DNA from: Nocardia concava NBRC 100430
GTDB lineage: Bacteria; Actinomycetota; Actinomycetes; Mycobacteriales; Mycobacteriaceae
Assembly (NCBI RefSeq): GCF_000308815.1
Contig: NZ_BAFX01000133.1
Span: forward strand, 62,001 to 126,000
Direction: 5' to 3'
DNA length: 64,000 nucleotides
Shown here in pieces: positions 51,149 through 59,581 of this stretch (positions are counted from its first letter, which is position 1; every line of letters starts with the position of its first letter). Made by a program: the position numbers and the translations under genes. The notes under the pieces were generated by a model, which saw nothing but the letters and a program-made list of their open reading frames with translations, was not told the origin of the DNA and made no database searches.

Positions 51149-52791
51149 GCGAGGGGCTCCTTCAGAAACGGTGCGAACGGTGGGATCTCGTCCGGGTCAC
51201 ACTGCAGTTCGATGAACGCGGGCCCCGGTATTGCCCGCGCCTTCTCCAAGGCGTTCTCGAATTCGGTCAGGGTGCGCGCGGTCCACGCGGGCAGATCCGG
51301 GAACATCGCGGCCACCCCGGCCCCGATCTCCGCCGCCCGGAACCGGTTGAAGCTGTACGCGCCGGAGTAATAGACCTGCTCCCGCGTCACGCACATGCCG
51401 TGCGCGTTGTTGTTGAACACCACGAACGTGACCGGCACCTGATACTCGACCGCCGTATGCACCTCGTGCCCGTGCATGAAATACGCACCGTCCCCGGCGA
51501 TCACCACGGCCCGCCGCCCCCGCCCCAACGCACACCCGACCCCCGCCCCGAACGCATACCCCATCCCGCCCATCCCCAGCGCGATGAGAAACCGCCCGCC
51601 CGCGGGAACCCGCAAATGATGCACCACGGCCGCCCCGGTATTCCCGGCATCGACAACCACATCAGCCCCCGGCTCCAGCGCATCCTCGAGCGCGGCCACC
51701 GCCGCCCGATACCGCACGCCAGGCCCGGAAGCCTCCGGCACAACGGAATCCGGCAATCGCCGACTCGCTACCGGGTGTGCCGGTACGGGGTCCATCTGCC
51801 CGGCAAGTTCACTCAGACTGGCGGCCAATGGCCCTCGCACGACGGTGTGCGCAGGGACGAACGGCTCCTCCGCCCCCAGATACACCACGTGCGGGCAGAC
51901 CTCCAGCGCCGCATCCAATCCCGCTCGCGCGGTCACCGGAAGCGCCGCTCCCACCAGCAAGCACAGGTCCGCGTCGGCGACGAGCTCCGGCGCCCGCGGA
52001 TGCCCCATCACACCGGTGACGCCGGCGAACAACGGATCCCGATTCGGGAAGGCGTCCTTGGCATCCGGCGTGACCAGCACCGACGCACCCAGCGCACGCA
52101 CCACCGCCGCCAGTTCGTCCCGGGCATCCGCGAGCCCGACCTCCGGTCCGGCGATCACGACCACCCGAGACCCGTCGAGTGGCACATCAGGAAGGGAGAT
52201 TGAGGCAAATCCCGTCGCCGAGGTGCCATTCGACGGGCCGGTGGGTGTTGCCGGCACTGCGGCGGCTTGAATGCTCTTGGGTAGTAATAGGACTGAGGGG
52301 CCGCCTTCGAGGGCTGCGGCGATTGCCCGGTCCAATGCGGCGGAAATATCTTGTGGATCAGTGACTTTCACGCAGTAGCGGGAGACCGCGCCGAAGATCG
52401 TCTCGGCGTCGAGGCGGCCGGGGAGGCCGCTGGTGTCTTGGAAGGCGCCTCGGCCTTCGAGGGTGGTGGGTGGCTGGCCGACCAAGGCGAGGATCGGGAC
52501 TCGGGAGTCGAAGGATTCGGTCAGGGCGGCAAGGAGATTCATGGCTCCGCCGCCGGAGGTGGCGGCCACGACGCCGAGGCGGTGGGTGGCGCGGGAGTAG
52601 CCGTCCGCCATGGTGGCGGCGCCGAATTCGTGTTTGGCGAGGATGCCGGTGACGGCCGGGTGGCGGTGGAGGGCGTCGTAGAGGTCCTCGATATTGGCGC
52701 CGCCGACGCCGAAGACGTGGTCGGTGTGGGCCGCGATGCGGTCGACGATCAGGTCGGCCACGGTCTGCGTTTCGGGTTCGGTCTCGGACAC
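51145..52791 (-). CDS. ThDP-dependent enzyme, acetolactate synthase-like
   Basis: A 548-residue thiamine-diphosphate enzyme with the three-domain POX/AHAS layout. The catalytic Glu55 is in LAKHEFGAATMADGYSRA; the ThDP/Mg motif is AVVIAGDGAYFMHGHEV, continuing to FVVFNNNAHG. It may join 2-oxo acids to aldehydes or acyl groups (carboligation) or decarboxylate them. No separate acetolactate regulatory subunit is adjacent. The start is uncertain: GTG 52791 gives the family N-terminus; ATG 52845 adds 18 residues. First gene of the cluster. Confidence 0.83.
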   Translation of the reverse strand: MSETEPETQTVADLIVDRIAAHTDHVFGVGGANIEDLYDALHRHPAVTGILAKHEFGAATMADGYSRATHRLGVVAATSGGGAMNLLAALTESFDSRVPILALVGQPPTTLEGRGAFQDTSGLPGRLDAETIFGAVSRYCVKVTDPQDISAALDRAIAAALEGGPSVLLLPKSIQAAAVPATPTGPSNGTSATGFASISLPDVPLDGSRVVVIAGPEVGLADARDELAAVVRALGASVLVTPDAKDAFPNRDPLFAGVTGVMGHPRAPELVADADLCLLVGAALPVTARAGLDAALEVCPHVVYLGAEEPFVPAHTVVRGPLAASLSELAGQMDPVPAHPVASRRLPDSVVPEASGPGVRYRAAVAALEDALEPGADVVVDAGNTGAAVVHHLRVPAGGRFLIALGMGGMGYAFGAGVGCALGRGRRAVVIAGDGAYFMHGHEVHTAVEYQVPVTFVVFNNNAHGMCVTREQVYYSGAYSFNRFRAAEIGAGVAAMFPDLPAWTARTLTEFENALEKARAIPGPAFIELQCDPDEIPPFAPFLKEPLA

Positions 52792-52926
52792 GATCCCCCA
52801 TTTCGTACTGCCTTGTCCGCGATACATCGCACACAAGGTATCCATGGGGAGCGAGTTCGATCAACGTGTCACAGGTCACAGTAGGGACCGAAATGCGCTG
52901 TTAGCCAGGGCAATTAGCCAAGCGAA

Positions 52927-52985
52927 GACCCCGCCGGGGGGCGGCCCCGGCGGGGTCCCGGTCCGGCTGCAGGGGAACCGGACCG
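52927..52985 (-). terminator. Two hairpins after the serine hydrolase gene
   Basis: A perfect 13-bp stem (52927-52939 with 52945-52957, 5-nt loop) is followed by an 8-bp stem (52959-52966 with 52978-52985, 11-nt loop). They lie past the stop of the minus-strand gene at 53026 and before the ThDP gene, so they should isolate the two units. Confidence 0.83.
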
Positions 52986-53025
52986 CGGGGTGAACCGCTA
53001 CCGGCTCAGGGCCGGTACACAGGTA

Positions 53026-54249
53026 TCAACGAGCGGCGGCCCGGCGCGGTTCACCGCGCACGCCCGATCGGCGTGTCGAATGTCCGAAAACCGCGCGGGA
53101 CAGCCGCAGGCAGCGATTGTCGCCATTGAGGGTGAGGCCGAGACGATTGGGGACGTAGGCGAAGGACAGACCGGTATGCGGATCGGCGAATCCGAGCGAG
53201 CCGCCCAGGCCGGGCGTGCCGTACGCGCGATGATCGGCCGAGCCGAACGGGAAAGTGGGACAAGACTTTCGGAACCCGAGATGGAATCGCGTGGTGGTCT
53301 TCACGACCGCATCGGGCGCGGGCACCGGACCGGCGTCGGCCAGCCGGGCGCGCACCGAGCCGGAGATCGGCAGTTCCCCGGTGAGACCCGCCGCGTAGAT
53401 GCGCGCCAGCCCGCGCGCCGAGCCGACGCCATTGCTGCCGGGCAGTTCCACCGACATGACCTCCGGCCGCACGAAATCCTCGGGCATGCCCAGATCCGGC
53501 ACGGCCAGCGCGCGGAAGAGCTGGCCGCGCCGCAGCAGCGCCGGAATCGCTTGATTCCAGGGCAGATTCCGTTCGTAGCGCAGCTCGAGCCCATTGGTGC
53601 GGACCAACCGCGCGATGCGGTCGCCGCCGAGGTCCGCGTCCAGTCCCAGGGTGAAATCGACGCCGAGCGGTCCGGCGATCTCCTCGGCGAGGAAGTGCCG
53701 AATGCTGCGCCCGGCCGGGTCGGCGCGGCGCACCAGCTCATTGATGAACAGTCCGATACTCACGGGGTGATAGCCCTGCCGGGTACCCGGCGTCCACGCG
53801 GGCCGCTGCGCCGCCAGCACCCCGGCGACCCGGTCCAGATCGTGCAGATCGGCCAGGGTCATCCGGGTCCCGCGCAATATATGCAAGCCCACTTGATGAT
53901 CGATGAGCTGGCGGACGGTCACCTCGCCCTTGCCGCGCGCCGCGAACTCGGGCCAGTAGCGCGCCACCGGCTCGTCGTAGTCGAGCTGTCCGCGGGTCAC
54001 CAGCATGGCGAGGATCAGTGCCGCAACGCCTTTGGTGGAGGAGAAGACCGGCGCGATGGTGTCGCGCTCCCACGGCAGCCGCCGCTCCCGATCGCGCAGC
54101 CCGCCCCAGAGATCGACCACGGGCGTGTCCCCGTCGAAGACCGCGACCGCCGCGCCGATCTCACCGTGGTGTGCGAAGTTCCGCCGGAAGGCGTCGGCGA
54201 CCCGGCCGTACCCCTCGGCGACATACCCGTGCGTCATGATCTCGGTCAT
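53026..54249 (-). CDS. Beta-lactamase-fold serine hydrolase (cytoplasmic esterase type)
   Basis: A 407-residue EstB/class-C-like protein without a signal peptide. S-x-x-K: Ser70-Ser-Thr-Lys73 in PVFSSTKGVAAL. The second motif lies in GYHPVSIGLF, and GGSLGFADPHTGLSFAYVPNRLG is the late family segment. Probably an esterase or amidase. It begins 11 nt after the Lrp-type gene, so they are cotranscribed, and the Lrp product may control it. Confidence 0.86.
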   Translation of the reverse strand: MTEIMTHGYVAEGYGRVADAFRRNFAHHGEIGAAVAVFDGDTPVVDLWGGLRDRERRLPWERDTIAPVFSSTKGVAALILAMLVTRGQLDYDEPVARYWPEFAARGKGEVTVRQLIDHQVGLHILRGTRMTLADLHDLDRVAGVLAAQRPAWTPGTRQGYHPVSIGLFINELVRRADPAGRSIRHFLAEEIAGPLGVDFTLGLDADLGGDRIARLVRTNGLELRYERNLPWNQAIPALLRRGQLFRALAVPDLGMPEDFVRPEVMSVELPGSNGVGSARGLARIYAAGLTGELPISGSVRARLADAGPVPAPDAVVKTTTRFHLGFRKSCPTFPFGSADHRAYGTPGLGGSLGFADPHTGLSFAYVPNRLGLTLNGDNRCLRLSRAVFGHSTRRSGVRGEPRRAAAR

Positions 54250-54260
54250 CGAGAGCGAGC

Positions 54261-55343
54261 CTAACGAAGCCGGATTTCCGGGTCGCGGCCCCAGACGTCG
54301 AATGGGATATGCCCCACCGCGCGGCCACGCGGGCTGAGGCTCCGGCCCATGCGCTTGAGCGTGCGCAGGGTCAATTGGCGCTCGGTGATCCGCAACTCCG
54401 GAAACTCGCGCTGCAGGCGGGTTTCCAGCAGCACGCCCTCGCGCGGGCCGCGCAGCCAGGCGATGAGCATGACATTGCTGTCATCGGCGGTGGAGACGCA
54501 GAGCCGGATCTCCGGCCAGGACGCCAGGGCCGCGCCGAGCCGGTCGAGGGCTGACGCGGGGAGTTGCGCCCAGTAGTTGGCGGTGACGGTCCAGCCCGCG
54601 GCCTGTTCGGCGAAATCGCAGCGGAACACCAACCGGCCCGAGCGCGTCATCTCGGAGATGCGGCGGCGCACCGTGGTTTCGGTGAGGCCGGTGTCGCGGG
54701 CCAGGTCCGCGATGCTGCGGCGGCCGTCGGCGGACAGCGCCAGGATGAGGGCCGCGTCGCCGGGCCGGATGCGCGAATGGGTCGGCGCGGGGCCGCGCGG
54801 ATCGGTCAGCAGCGTGCGCTGGCTCGGATCGAGGGCCTGCGGCCGCCAATGGCTGCCCTCGACGTACACGTGCTGGTTGACCGCGGTGCGGATCTCCTCG
54901 ACACCGGGCAGGGCGGCCAGCTCCCGCGCGGTGAGATCGTCCAGGGCGGCGAGGTTTTCGACGGCCACCGAGAGTTGCACGGGAAAGCTGCCGGTGACGC
55001 GTTCGACGCTGAAGACGCACGGCATGGCGGCGAGCCGGTCGCAGAGCTCGGTCAGCTTCTCGGCGCGGCACCGCAGCCGCAGGTAGGCGACGGTAGCCAA
55101 CTCCGGTGCGTAGGCCGTGATCCACGCCAGCCCGGAGGCGGTGAGCTGCTGCCAGCGCCGGGCGGCGGTGGTGGCGTCCACGCCGAGCGAGGCCCCGATC
55201 CGCGTCCAGGACGCCCGCGGATTGATTTGCAGCGCATTAACCAAATCCAGGTCGCGCTCATCGAAGGCGGTCAGGGCGGCGGATTCCGGCACACTGCTCG
55301 CCGCGATGGCGGTATCCGGCGATTCGGCCGTATCCTCGGACAT
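54261..55343 (-). CDS. Two-module Lrp/AsnC family regulator
   Basis: A 360-residue protein made of two Lrp/AsnC units. The first HTH (about 28-70) is FDERDLDLVNALQINPRASW with LGVDATTAARRWQQL; its ligand-binding domain follows. A second HTH (about 195-240) is ALILALSADGRRSIADLARD with TGLTETTVRRRISEM, then a second ligand domain. Most family members have one unit, so this is a fused dimer. It is divergent from an MFS carrier and amidohydrolase, which it probably controls in response to an amino acid. Confidence 0.88.
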   Translation of the reverse strand: MSEDTAESPDTAIAASSVPESAALTAFDERDLDLVNALQINPRASWTRIGASLGVDATTAARRWQQLTASGLAWITAYAPELATVAYLRLRCRAEKLTELCDRLAAMPCVFSVERVTGSFPVQLSVAVENLAALDDLTARELAALPGVEEIRTAVNQHVYVEGSHWRPQALDPSQRTLLTDPRGPAPTHSRIRPGDAALILALSADGRRSIADLARDTGLTETTVRRRISEMTRSGRLVFRCDFAEQAAGWTVTANYWAQLPASALDRLGAALASWPEIRLCVSTADDSNVMLIAWLRGPREGVLLETRLQREFPELRITERQLTLRTLKRMGRSLSPRGRAVGHIPFDVWGRDPEIRLR

Positions 55344-55393
55344 GGGGCCCAGTGTGGCAGTTCAGCCACTCCTCCCGCCGCGAAGGGGCTTGG

Positions 55394-56629
55394 ATGCCAC
55401 GCACCACCCGGATAACCATCGCGCTGCTGTTCGCGGCCTGGGTTGTCGACTACATCGATCGGACCGTGATCAATTTCGCGCTGCCGGCCATCGGTGACGA
55501 CCTCGGTCTCGATCACACGCAACAGGGTCTGCTGGTGTCGATGTTCTTCGTCTCCTACGCGCTGATCCAGATTCCCGGAGGGTTGCTGGCGGACCGCTAC
55601 GGGGCCTTGAAGGTCGGGATCGCGGGGTTGACGGCGTGGTCGGTCTTCACCGGATTGACCGCCATCGCTTGGTCTTTCGCGGTGCTGCTGGCCATCCGGT
55701 TCCTGTTCGGATTGGTACAGGGCGTGTTTCCGGCCGCCGCCATCAAGGCGCTCGCCGAACGCAGTCGGCCCGAGGAGCGTACGACCGCCGCGGGGTGGAC
55801 GAACTCCTCCAATGCGGCGGGACTGCTGCTGGCGGCGGTGATCGCGGGGGTCTTGCTGCCCACGGTCGGCTGGCGGGTGATGTTCGCGGTGATCTCGGTG
55901 CTCGGGGTGGCGGTCATCCTGGCGTGGCGGCGGTGGATGCCGGAACCGCTGGTGCAGGACGATATTCCGATCGCGAACGTAGGCACCAAGGCCGAACGGC
56001 GCGCGGTGCTGTTCTCGCCCACGCTGCTGGGGTTCGCCGTCATCTTCTTCGGCTACGACGTGCTGGTGTGGGGTGTCACCGCGTGGACGCCGACCTTCCT
56101 GAAGGAGCAGCACCATATCTCCCAGAGCGGCATCGCCTTCGCCGCGGTGCCGACCACGCTGGCCGCGGCGGCCGGGGTGGTGCTCGGGGCGCGGCTGTCG
56201 GATCGGATCGGCGGACGGCCGCGGGTGATCGTGGTGCCGGCCATGGCGTTCACCGCCGCCATGCTCTTCGTACTGCCGCGCATGGCATCGTTCGCGGGGT
56301 TCGTGCTGGTGGGCACGGTGATGAGTCTGGTCGCCGGAATGGCGTACATGCCCGCGTTCGCGGTGCCGCTGCGCGCGCTGCCCAGCGCGTACATCGGTGC
56401 GGCCACCGGGGTGATCATTTTCGGCGGTCAGCTGGCCGGTGTGCTGAGCCCGCTGGCGTTCGGTGTGGTCACCGATCATCTCTCGTACACAACGGCTTTC
56501 GAAACAATGGCCGCCGGTCCGCTGCTGGCCCTGGTGGCGGCGACCGTGGTACCGCAAACCGCCGAGGCGTTCCGGGCGCTGCTGTCCCGCCGCGGCTCGG
56601 CGACCGTCCCGAAGGAGAGTCTCACATGA
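55394..56629 (+). CDS. MFS transporter (ACS-like)
   Basis: A 411-residue major facilitator carrier. The N-terminal FAAWVVDYIDRTVINFALPAI is typical of anion:cation symporter-type members; LLADRYGALKVGI is the loop 2-3 motif. It overlaps the amidohydrolase start by 4 nt (ATGA), so the two are translated together: import of an N-acylated amino acid or similar conjugate followed by hydrolysis. GAAGGGG precedes the ATG at 55394. Divergent from the Lrp-type regulator, 50 bp away. Confidence 0.89.
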   Translation: MPRTTRITIALLFAAWVVDYIDRTVINFALPAIGDDLGLDHTQQGLLVSMFFVSYALIQIPGGLLADRYGALKVGIAGLTAWSVFTGLTAIAWSFAVLLAIRFLFGLVQGVFPAAAIKALAERSRPEERTTAAGWTNSSNAAGLLLAAVIAGVLLPTVGWRVMFAVISVLGVAVILAWRRWMPEPLVQDDIPIANVGTKAERRAVLFSPTLLGFAVIFFGYDVLVWGVTAWTPTFLKEQHHISQSGIAFAAVPTTLAAAAGVVLGARLSDRIGGRPRVIVVPAMAFTAAMLFVLPRMASFAGFVLVGTVMSLVAGMAYMPAFAVPLRALPSAYIGAATGVIIFGGQLAGVLSPLAFGVVTDHLSYTTAFETMAAGPLLALVAATVVPQTAEAFRALLSRRGSATVPKESLT

Positions 56630-57855
56630 CCGAGCAGTCCACCGCCGCAGCGCTTTCCGAGCACTGGCAGCAGGTCTACCGCCAGTTGCACGCGCACCCG
56701 GAGCTGTCGGGCGAAGAGCACGCGACCGCGGCCCTGGTGGCCGAGGAGCTGCGGGCGCTGCCGGGCTGGGAGGTGACCGAGAATGTCGGCGGCACCGGCG
56801 TTGTCGGCGTGCTGCACAGCGGTCCCGGACCGGTGATCTGGCTGCGCGCCGATATGGACGGGCTGCCGGTGCGGGAGGAGACCGGCCTCGACTACGCCTC
56901 CACCGTGCCCGGTGTCATGCACGCCTGCGGCCACGATGTGCATGTCACGGCGCTGCTCGGCGTCTGCGCCGAACTGGCGGCGAATCCGTTGCCCGGCACC
57001 GTGGTCGCGCTGTTCCAGCCCGCCGAGGAGACCGGTTCGGGTGCGCAGGGGATGCTCAATGACGGCCTGCTGGAACGCTTTCCGCATCCGCGCATCGTCC
57101 TCGGCCAGCATGTGAGCCCGCTGCCCGCCGGAATCATCCTGAGCAAGCCCGGCACCCTGATGGCCGCCTCCGATTCGGTGCGCGTCACCTTCCTCGGCAA
57201 GGGCGGGCACGCCTCCCAGCCGCACACCGCCATCGACCCGCTGCTCATGGCGGCCTCGCTGGTGGTGCGCCTGCAATCGCTGGCCGCGCGCCAGACCGCG
57301 ACCGCCTTCAGTCCGGTGCTCACCGCCGGAGCGCTGCACGCGGGCACCCGGCCCAACATCATCGCCGACACCTCCGAGGTGCTGCTCAGCCTGCGCACCT
57401 TCACCGACAGCTCGCGCAACCGCATGGTGGAGGGCATCCAGCGCATGGCCGAGGCCGAGGCGGCGGCCGCCGGTGCGCCCCAGGAGCCGAAAGTCGAGTT
57501 CTACGACCACTTCCCGGTCACCGAGAACACCCCCGGCGACACCGAACGCGTCCTCGCCTCCCTCACCGCGGCCAACCTCCCCGTCCTGCCCATGGACCAC
57601 CCCATCACCGGCAGCGAGGATTTCGGCGCCTTCGGCACCGCCGCCAAGGCCCCCTCGGTCTTCTGGCACATCGGCGGCATCGACCCCGCCCGCTTCACCG
57701 AGGCAGACCAGATCCACATGCTCACCGAAGGCGCCCTCCCCGAACACTTCCCCTCCAACCACTCCCCCCACTTCGCCCCCGACCCCGCCCAGGCCCTCCC
57801 CACCGCCATCACCACCATGCTCACCGCCGCCCGCGCCGAACTCACCCGCCCCTGA
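56626..57855 (+). CDS. M20D-type amidohydrolase (N-acyl amino acid hydrolase-like)
   Basis: A 409-residue metal-dependent amidohydrolase. Metal motifs: RADMDGLPV, HACGHDVHVTALL, FQPAEETGSGA (catalytic Glu), GQHVSPL, and a late GSEDFG; GGHASQPHTAIDP is the lid-domain His motif. This set is typical of indole-acetyl-amino acid hydrolase/hippurate hydrolase relatives that cleave N-acyl or amide links. Coupled to the upstream MFS gene. Confidence 0.92.
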   Translation: MTEQSTAAALSEHWQQVYRQLHAHPELSGEEHATAALVAEELRALPGWEVTENVGGTGVVGVLHSGPGPVIWLRADMDGLPVREETGLDYASTVPGVMHACGHDVHVTALLGVCAELAANPLPGTVVALFQPAEETGSGAQGMLNDGLLERFPHPRIVLGQHVSPLPAGIILSKPGTLMAASDSVRVTFLGKGGHASQPHTAIDPLLMAASLVVRLQSLAARQTATAFSPVLTAGALHAGTRPNIIADTSEVLLSLRTFTDSSRNRMVEGIQRMAEAEAAAAGAPQEPKVEFYDHFPVTENTPGDTERVLASLTAANLPVLPMDHPITGSEDFGAFGTAAKAPSVFWHIGGIDPARFTEADQIHMLTEGALPEHFPSNHSPHFAPDPAQALPTAITTMLTAARAELTRP

Positions 57856-57889
57856 GTTCGGACCCCACGTCCGTGATCCGCGCACGACC

Positions 57890-57901
57890 TACCATGGCTG
57901 A
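57890..57901 (+). promoter_or_regulatory. -10 box for leaderless methyltransferase gene
   Basis: TACCAT at 57890-57895 ends 6 nt before the ATG at 57902, with no Shine-Dalgarno sequence between. Fits the leaderless pattern seen at several other genes in this window. Confidence 0.4.
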
Positions 57902-58681
57902 ATGAGCGGATCCGGCAAGTGGGAAGTCGAAGATCTCGCCCTCCGAGCCCGCCGGGCGAGATCCTTCGGCGCGGCAGCCGACGCCTACGACGCCCACCGC
58001 CCGGACTACCCCCTGGCCGGGATGCGGTGGGCGCTGGAACCGCTGGGCTCCACCGATGTCCGCGTACTCGACCTCGGTGCGGGCACCGGCAAACTCACCG
58101 GGGTAGCGCTGGCGGCGGGCGCGCGGGTCACCGCCGTCGAACCCGACGAAGGCATGCGCACGGTCTTACGTGACCGCCACCCTCGGGTGCCCGTGCTGGC
58201 CGGAGCGGCCGAATCCATTCCGCTCCCGGACAATTCGATGGACGCGATCATCGTGGGCCAGGCCTTCCACTGGTTCGACCTCCCCCGGTCCTTCCCCGAA
58301 TTCGCCCGGGTCCTGCGCCCCGGCGGCGTCCTCGCCGCCTTCTGGAACGACCACGACGATTCCGTCGAATGGGTGGCCGCCTTCGACCGCCTACGCCACT
58401 CCTCGGCCTCCTTCCCGCCCGCGAACCCGGAACCGGACCTACCCACCCATCCCCTCTTCACCTCCTTCGCCCAATCCGTCTTCCCCCACTCACAGCTCCG
58501 CACGGCCGAATCCCTCACGGCCACGATCGCCACCCACTCCCACGCCCTGGTGATCCCGGAAGCCGAGCGCGAGGCCATTCTGGGTCGGCTCACCGAATTC
58601 CTCCGCTCCCGTCCCGAAACCTCCAGCGGCACATTCGAAATGCCGCTTCGCACTACGGTCATTCGCGCCACCGCGATCTAG
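57902..58681 (+). CDS. Class I SAM-dependent methyltransferase
   Basis: A 259-residue Rossmann-fold methyltransferase. Motif I is VLDLGAGTGKLTG; motif II acid is VTAVEPDEGM; the later AIIVGQAFHWFD and FARVLRPGGVLAAFW match the UbiE/Methyltransf_11 type. The substrate is unknown. It overlaps the convergent EamA gene by 4 bp. Possibly leaderless. Confidence 0.9.
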   Translation: MSGSGKWEVEDLALRARRARSFGAAADAYDAHRPDYPLAGMRWALEPLGSTDVRVLDLGAGTGKLTGVALAAGARVTAVEPDEGMRTVLRDRHPRVPVLAGAAESIPLPDNSMDAIIVGQAFHWFDLPRSFPEFARVLRPGGVLAAFWNDHDDSVEWVAAFDRLRHSSASFPPANPEPDLPTHPLFTSFAQSVFPHSQLRTAESLTATIATHSHALVIPEAEREAILGRLTEFLRSRPETSSGTFEMPLRTTVIRATAI

Positions 58682-59580
58682 GCCACCCGGAGGGTTTCGC
58701 CCCTTCTGACGATCACGACGCCGATCAGGATGAGCAGACCGCCGAGAAGCTGTATGGGGCGGGGCGTTTCGCCGAGCAGATACCACGCGAACACCAGTCC
58801 CGTCAGGACTTCCAGGAGCGCGGCGAACGCGGCCAGGCGAGGACCGAGCAGGCGGGTGGCGGCGATGCCGGAGACATAGGCGAGGGCGGCGGTCACCGTG
58901 CCCAGCACCAGCGCCGGCGGCCACCAGGGGACGGTGAAGTCTTGGAAGGCAATGCTGTTCGCGGTGGCGCGCAGTGGGACGATGCCCACGATCCCCGCGG
59001 CCAGCAGGATCAGGCCGCCTATGAGGAGGCCCGAGGTGGCGAGCACGGTGCCCGGCAGCGCGGTGTCGGTACGGGACGACAGCAGGACGAACGCGACCCC
59101 GCCGAGCATCGAGGCGAGCGCCCATCCGATGCCGACCCAGCCGATGCCCGCCTCGGAATGCAGGCCGACCACGAGCGGTAGCCCGGCGAGACCGAGAGCA
59201 GCGCCCACCACCGTCATCCCGGGTGGCCGTTGCCGATGCCTCGACCACAGCCAGCCGGTCACGGCGATCGGCGCGGTGTTCTGGATGAGCAGCGCCACCG
59301 CGACTTCCATGTGGGATACGGCGTTGAAGTAGGTCAGCTGAACTCCGGCGACCGCGAACAAGCCGTAGTGGGTGAGCAGACGTGCGTTGCGGCGCAGGAG
59401 ATTCCACCGACCGCGCAGTTGAACCAGCGCGATCGGCAGCAGCACCAGCCCGGCCGTCAGCACCCGCACCACGGTCGCCGCCGCCGAACTCCACCCGGCC
59501 GCCATCAACCCGTGCGCCAACGGGCCCGACAGGGAGAACGACGCCGTCGACACGACCGCGTAGCCCAGCCCCAACCCCAT
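58678..59580 (-). CDS. EamA/DMT family transporter
   Basis: A 300-residue membrane protein with ten hydrophobic segments in two EamA repeats, the second starting near GWALASMLGGVAFVLLSSRT. GPRLAAFAALLEVLTGLVFAWYLLGE is the usual late motif. These carriers export amino acids and related metabolites. Its ATG comes one base after the stop of the alanyl-tRNA synthetase-like gene, so the two are coupled and probably functionally linked. Confidence 0.9.
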   Translation of the reverse strand: MGLGLGYAVVSTASFSLSGPLAHGLMAAGWSSAAATVVRVLTAGLVLLPIALVQLRGRWNLLRRNARLLTHYGLFAVAGVQLTYFNAVSHMEVAVALLIQNTAPIAVTGWLWSRHRQRPPGMTVVGAALGLAGLPLVVGLHSEAGIGWVGIGWALASMLGGVAFVLLSSRTDTALPGTVLATSGLLIGGLILLAAGIVGIVPLRATANSIAFQDFTVPWWPPALVLGTVTAALAYVSGIAATRLLGPRLAAFAALLEVLTGLVFAWYLLGETPRPIQLLGGLLILIGVVIVRRGETLRVA

Positions 59581-59581
59581 C

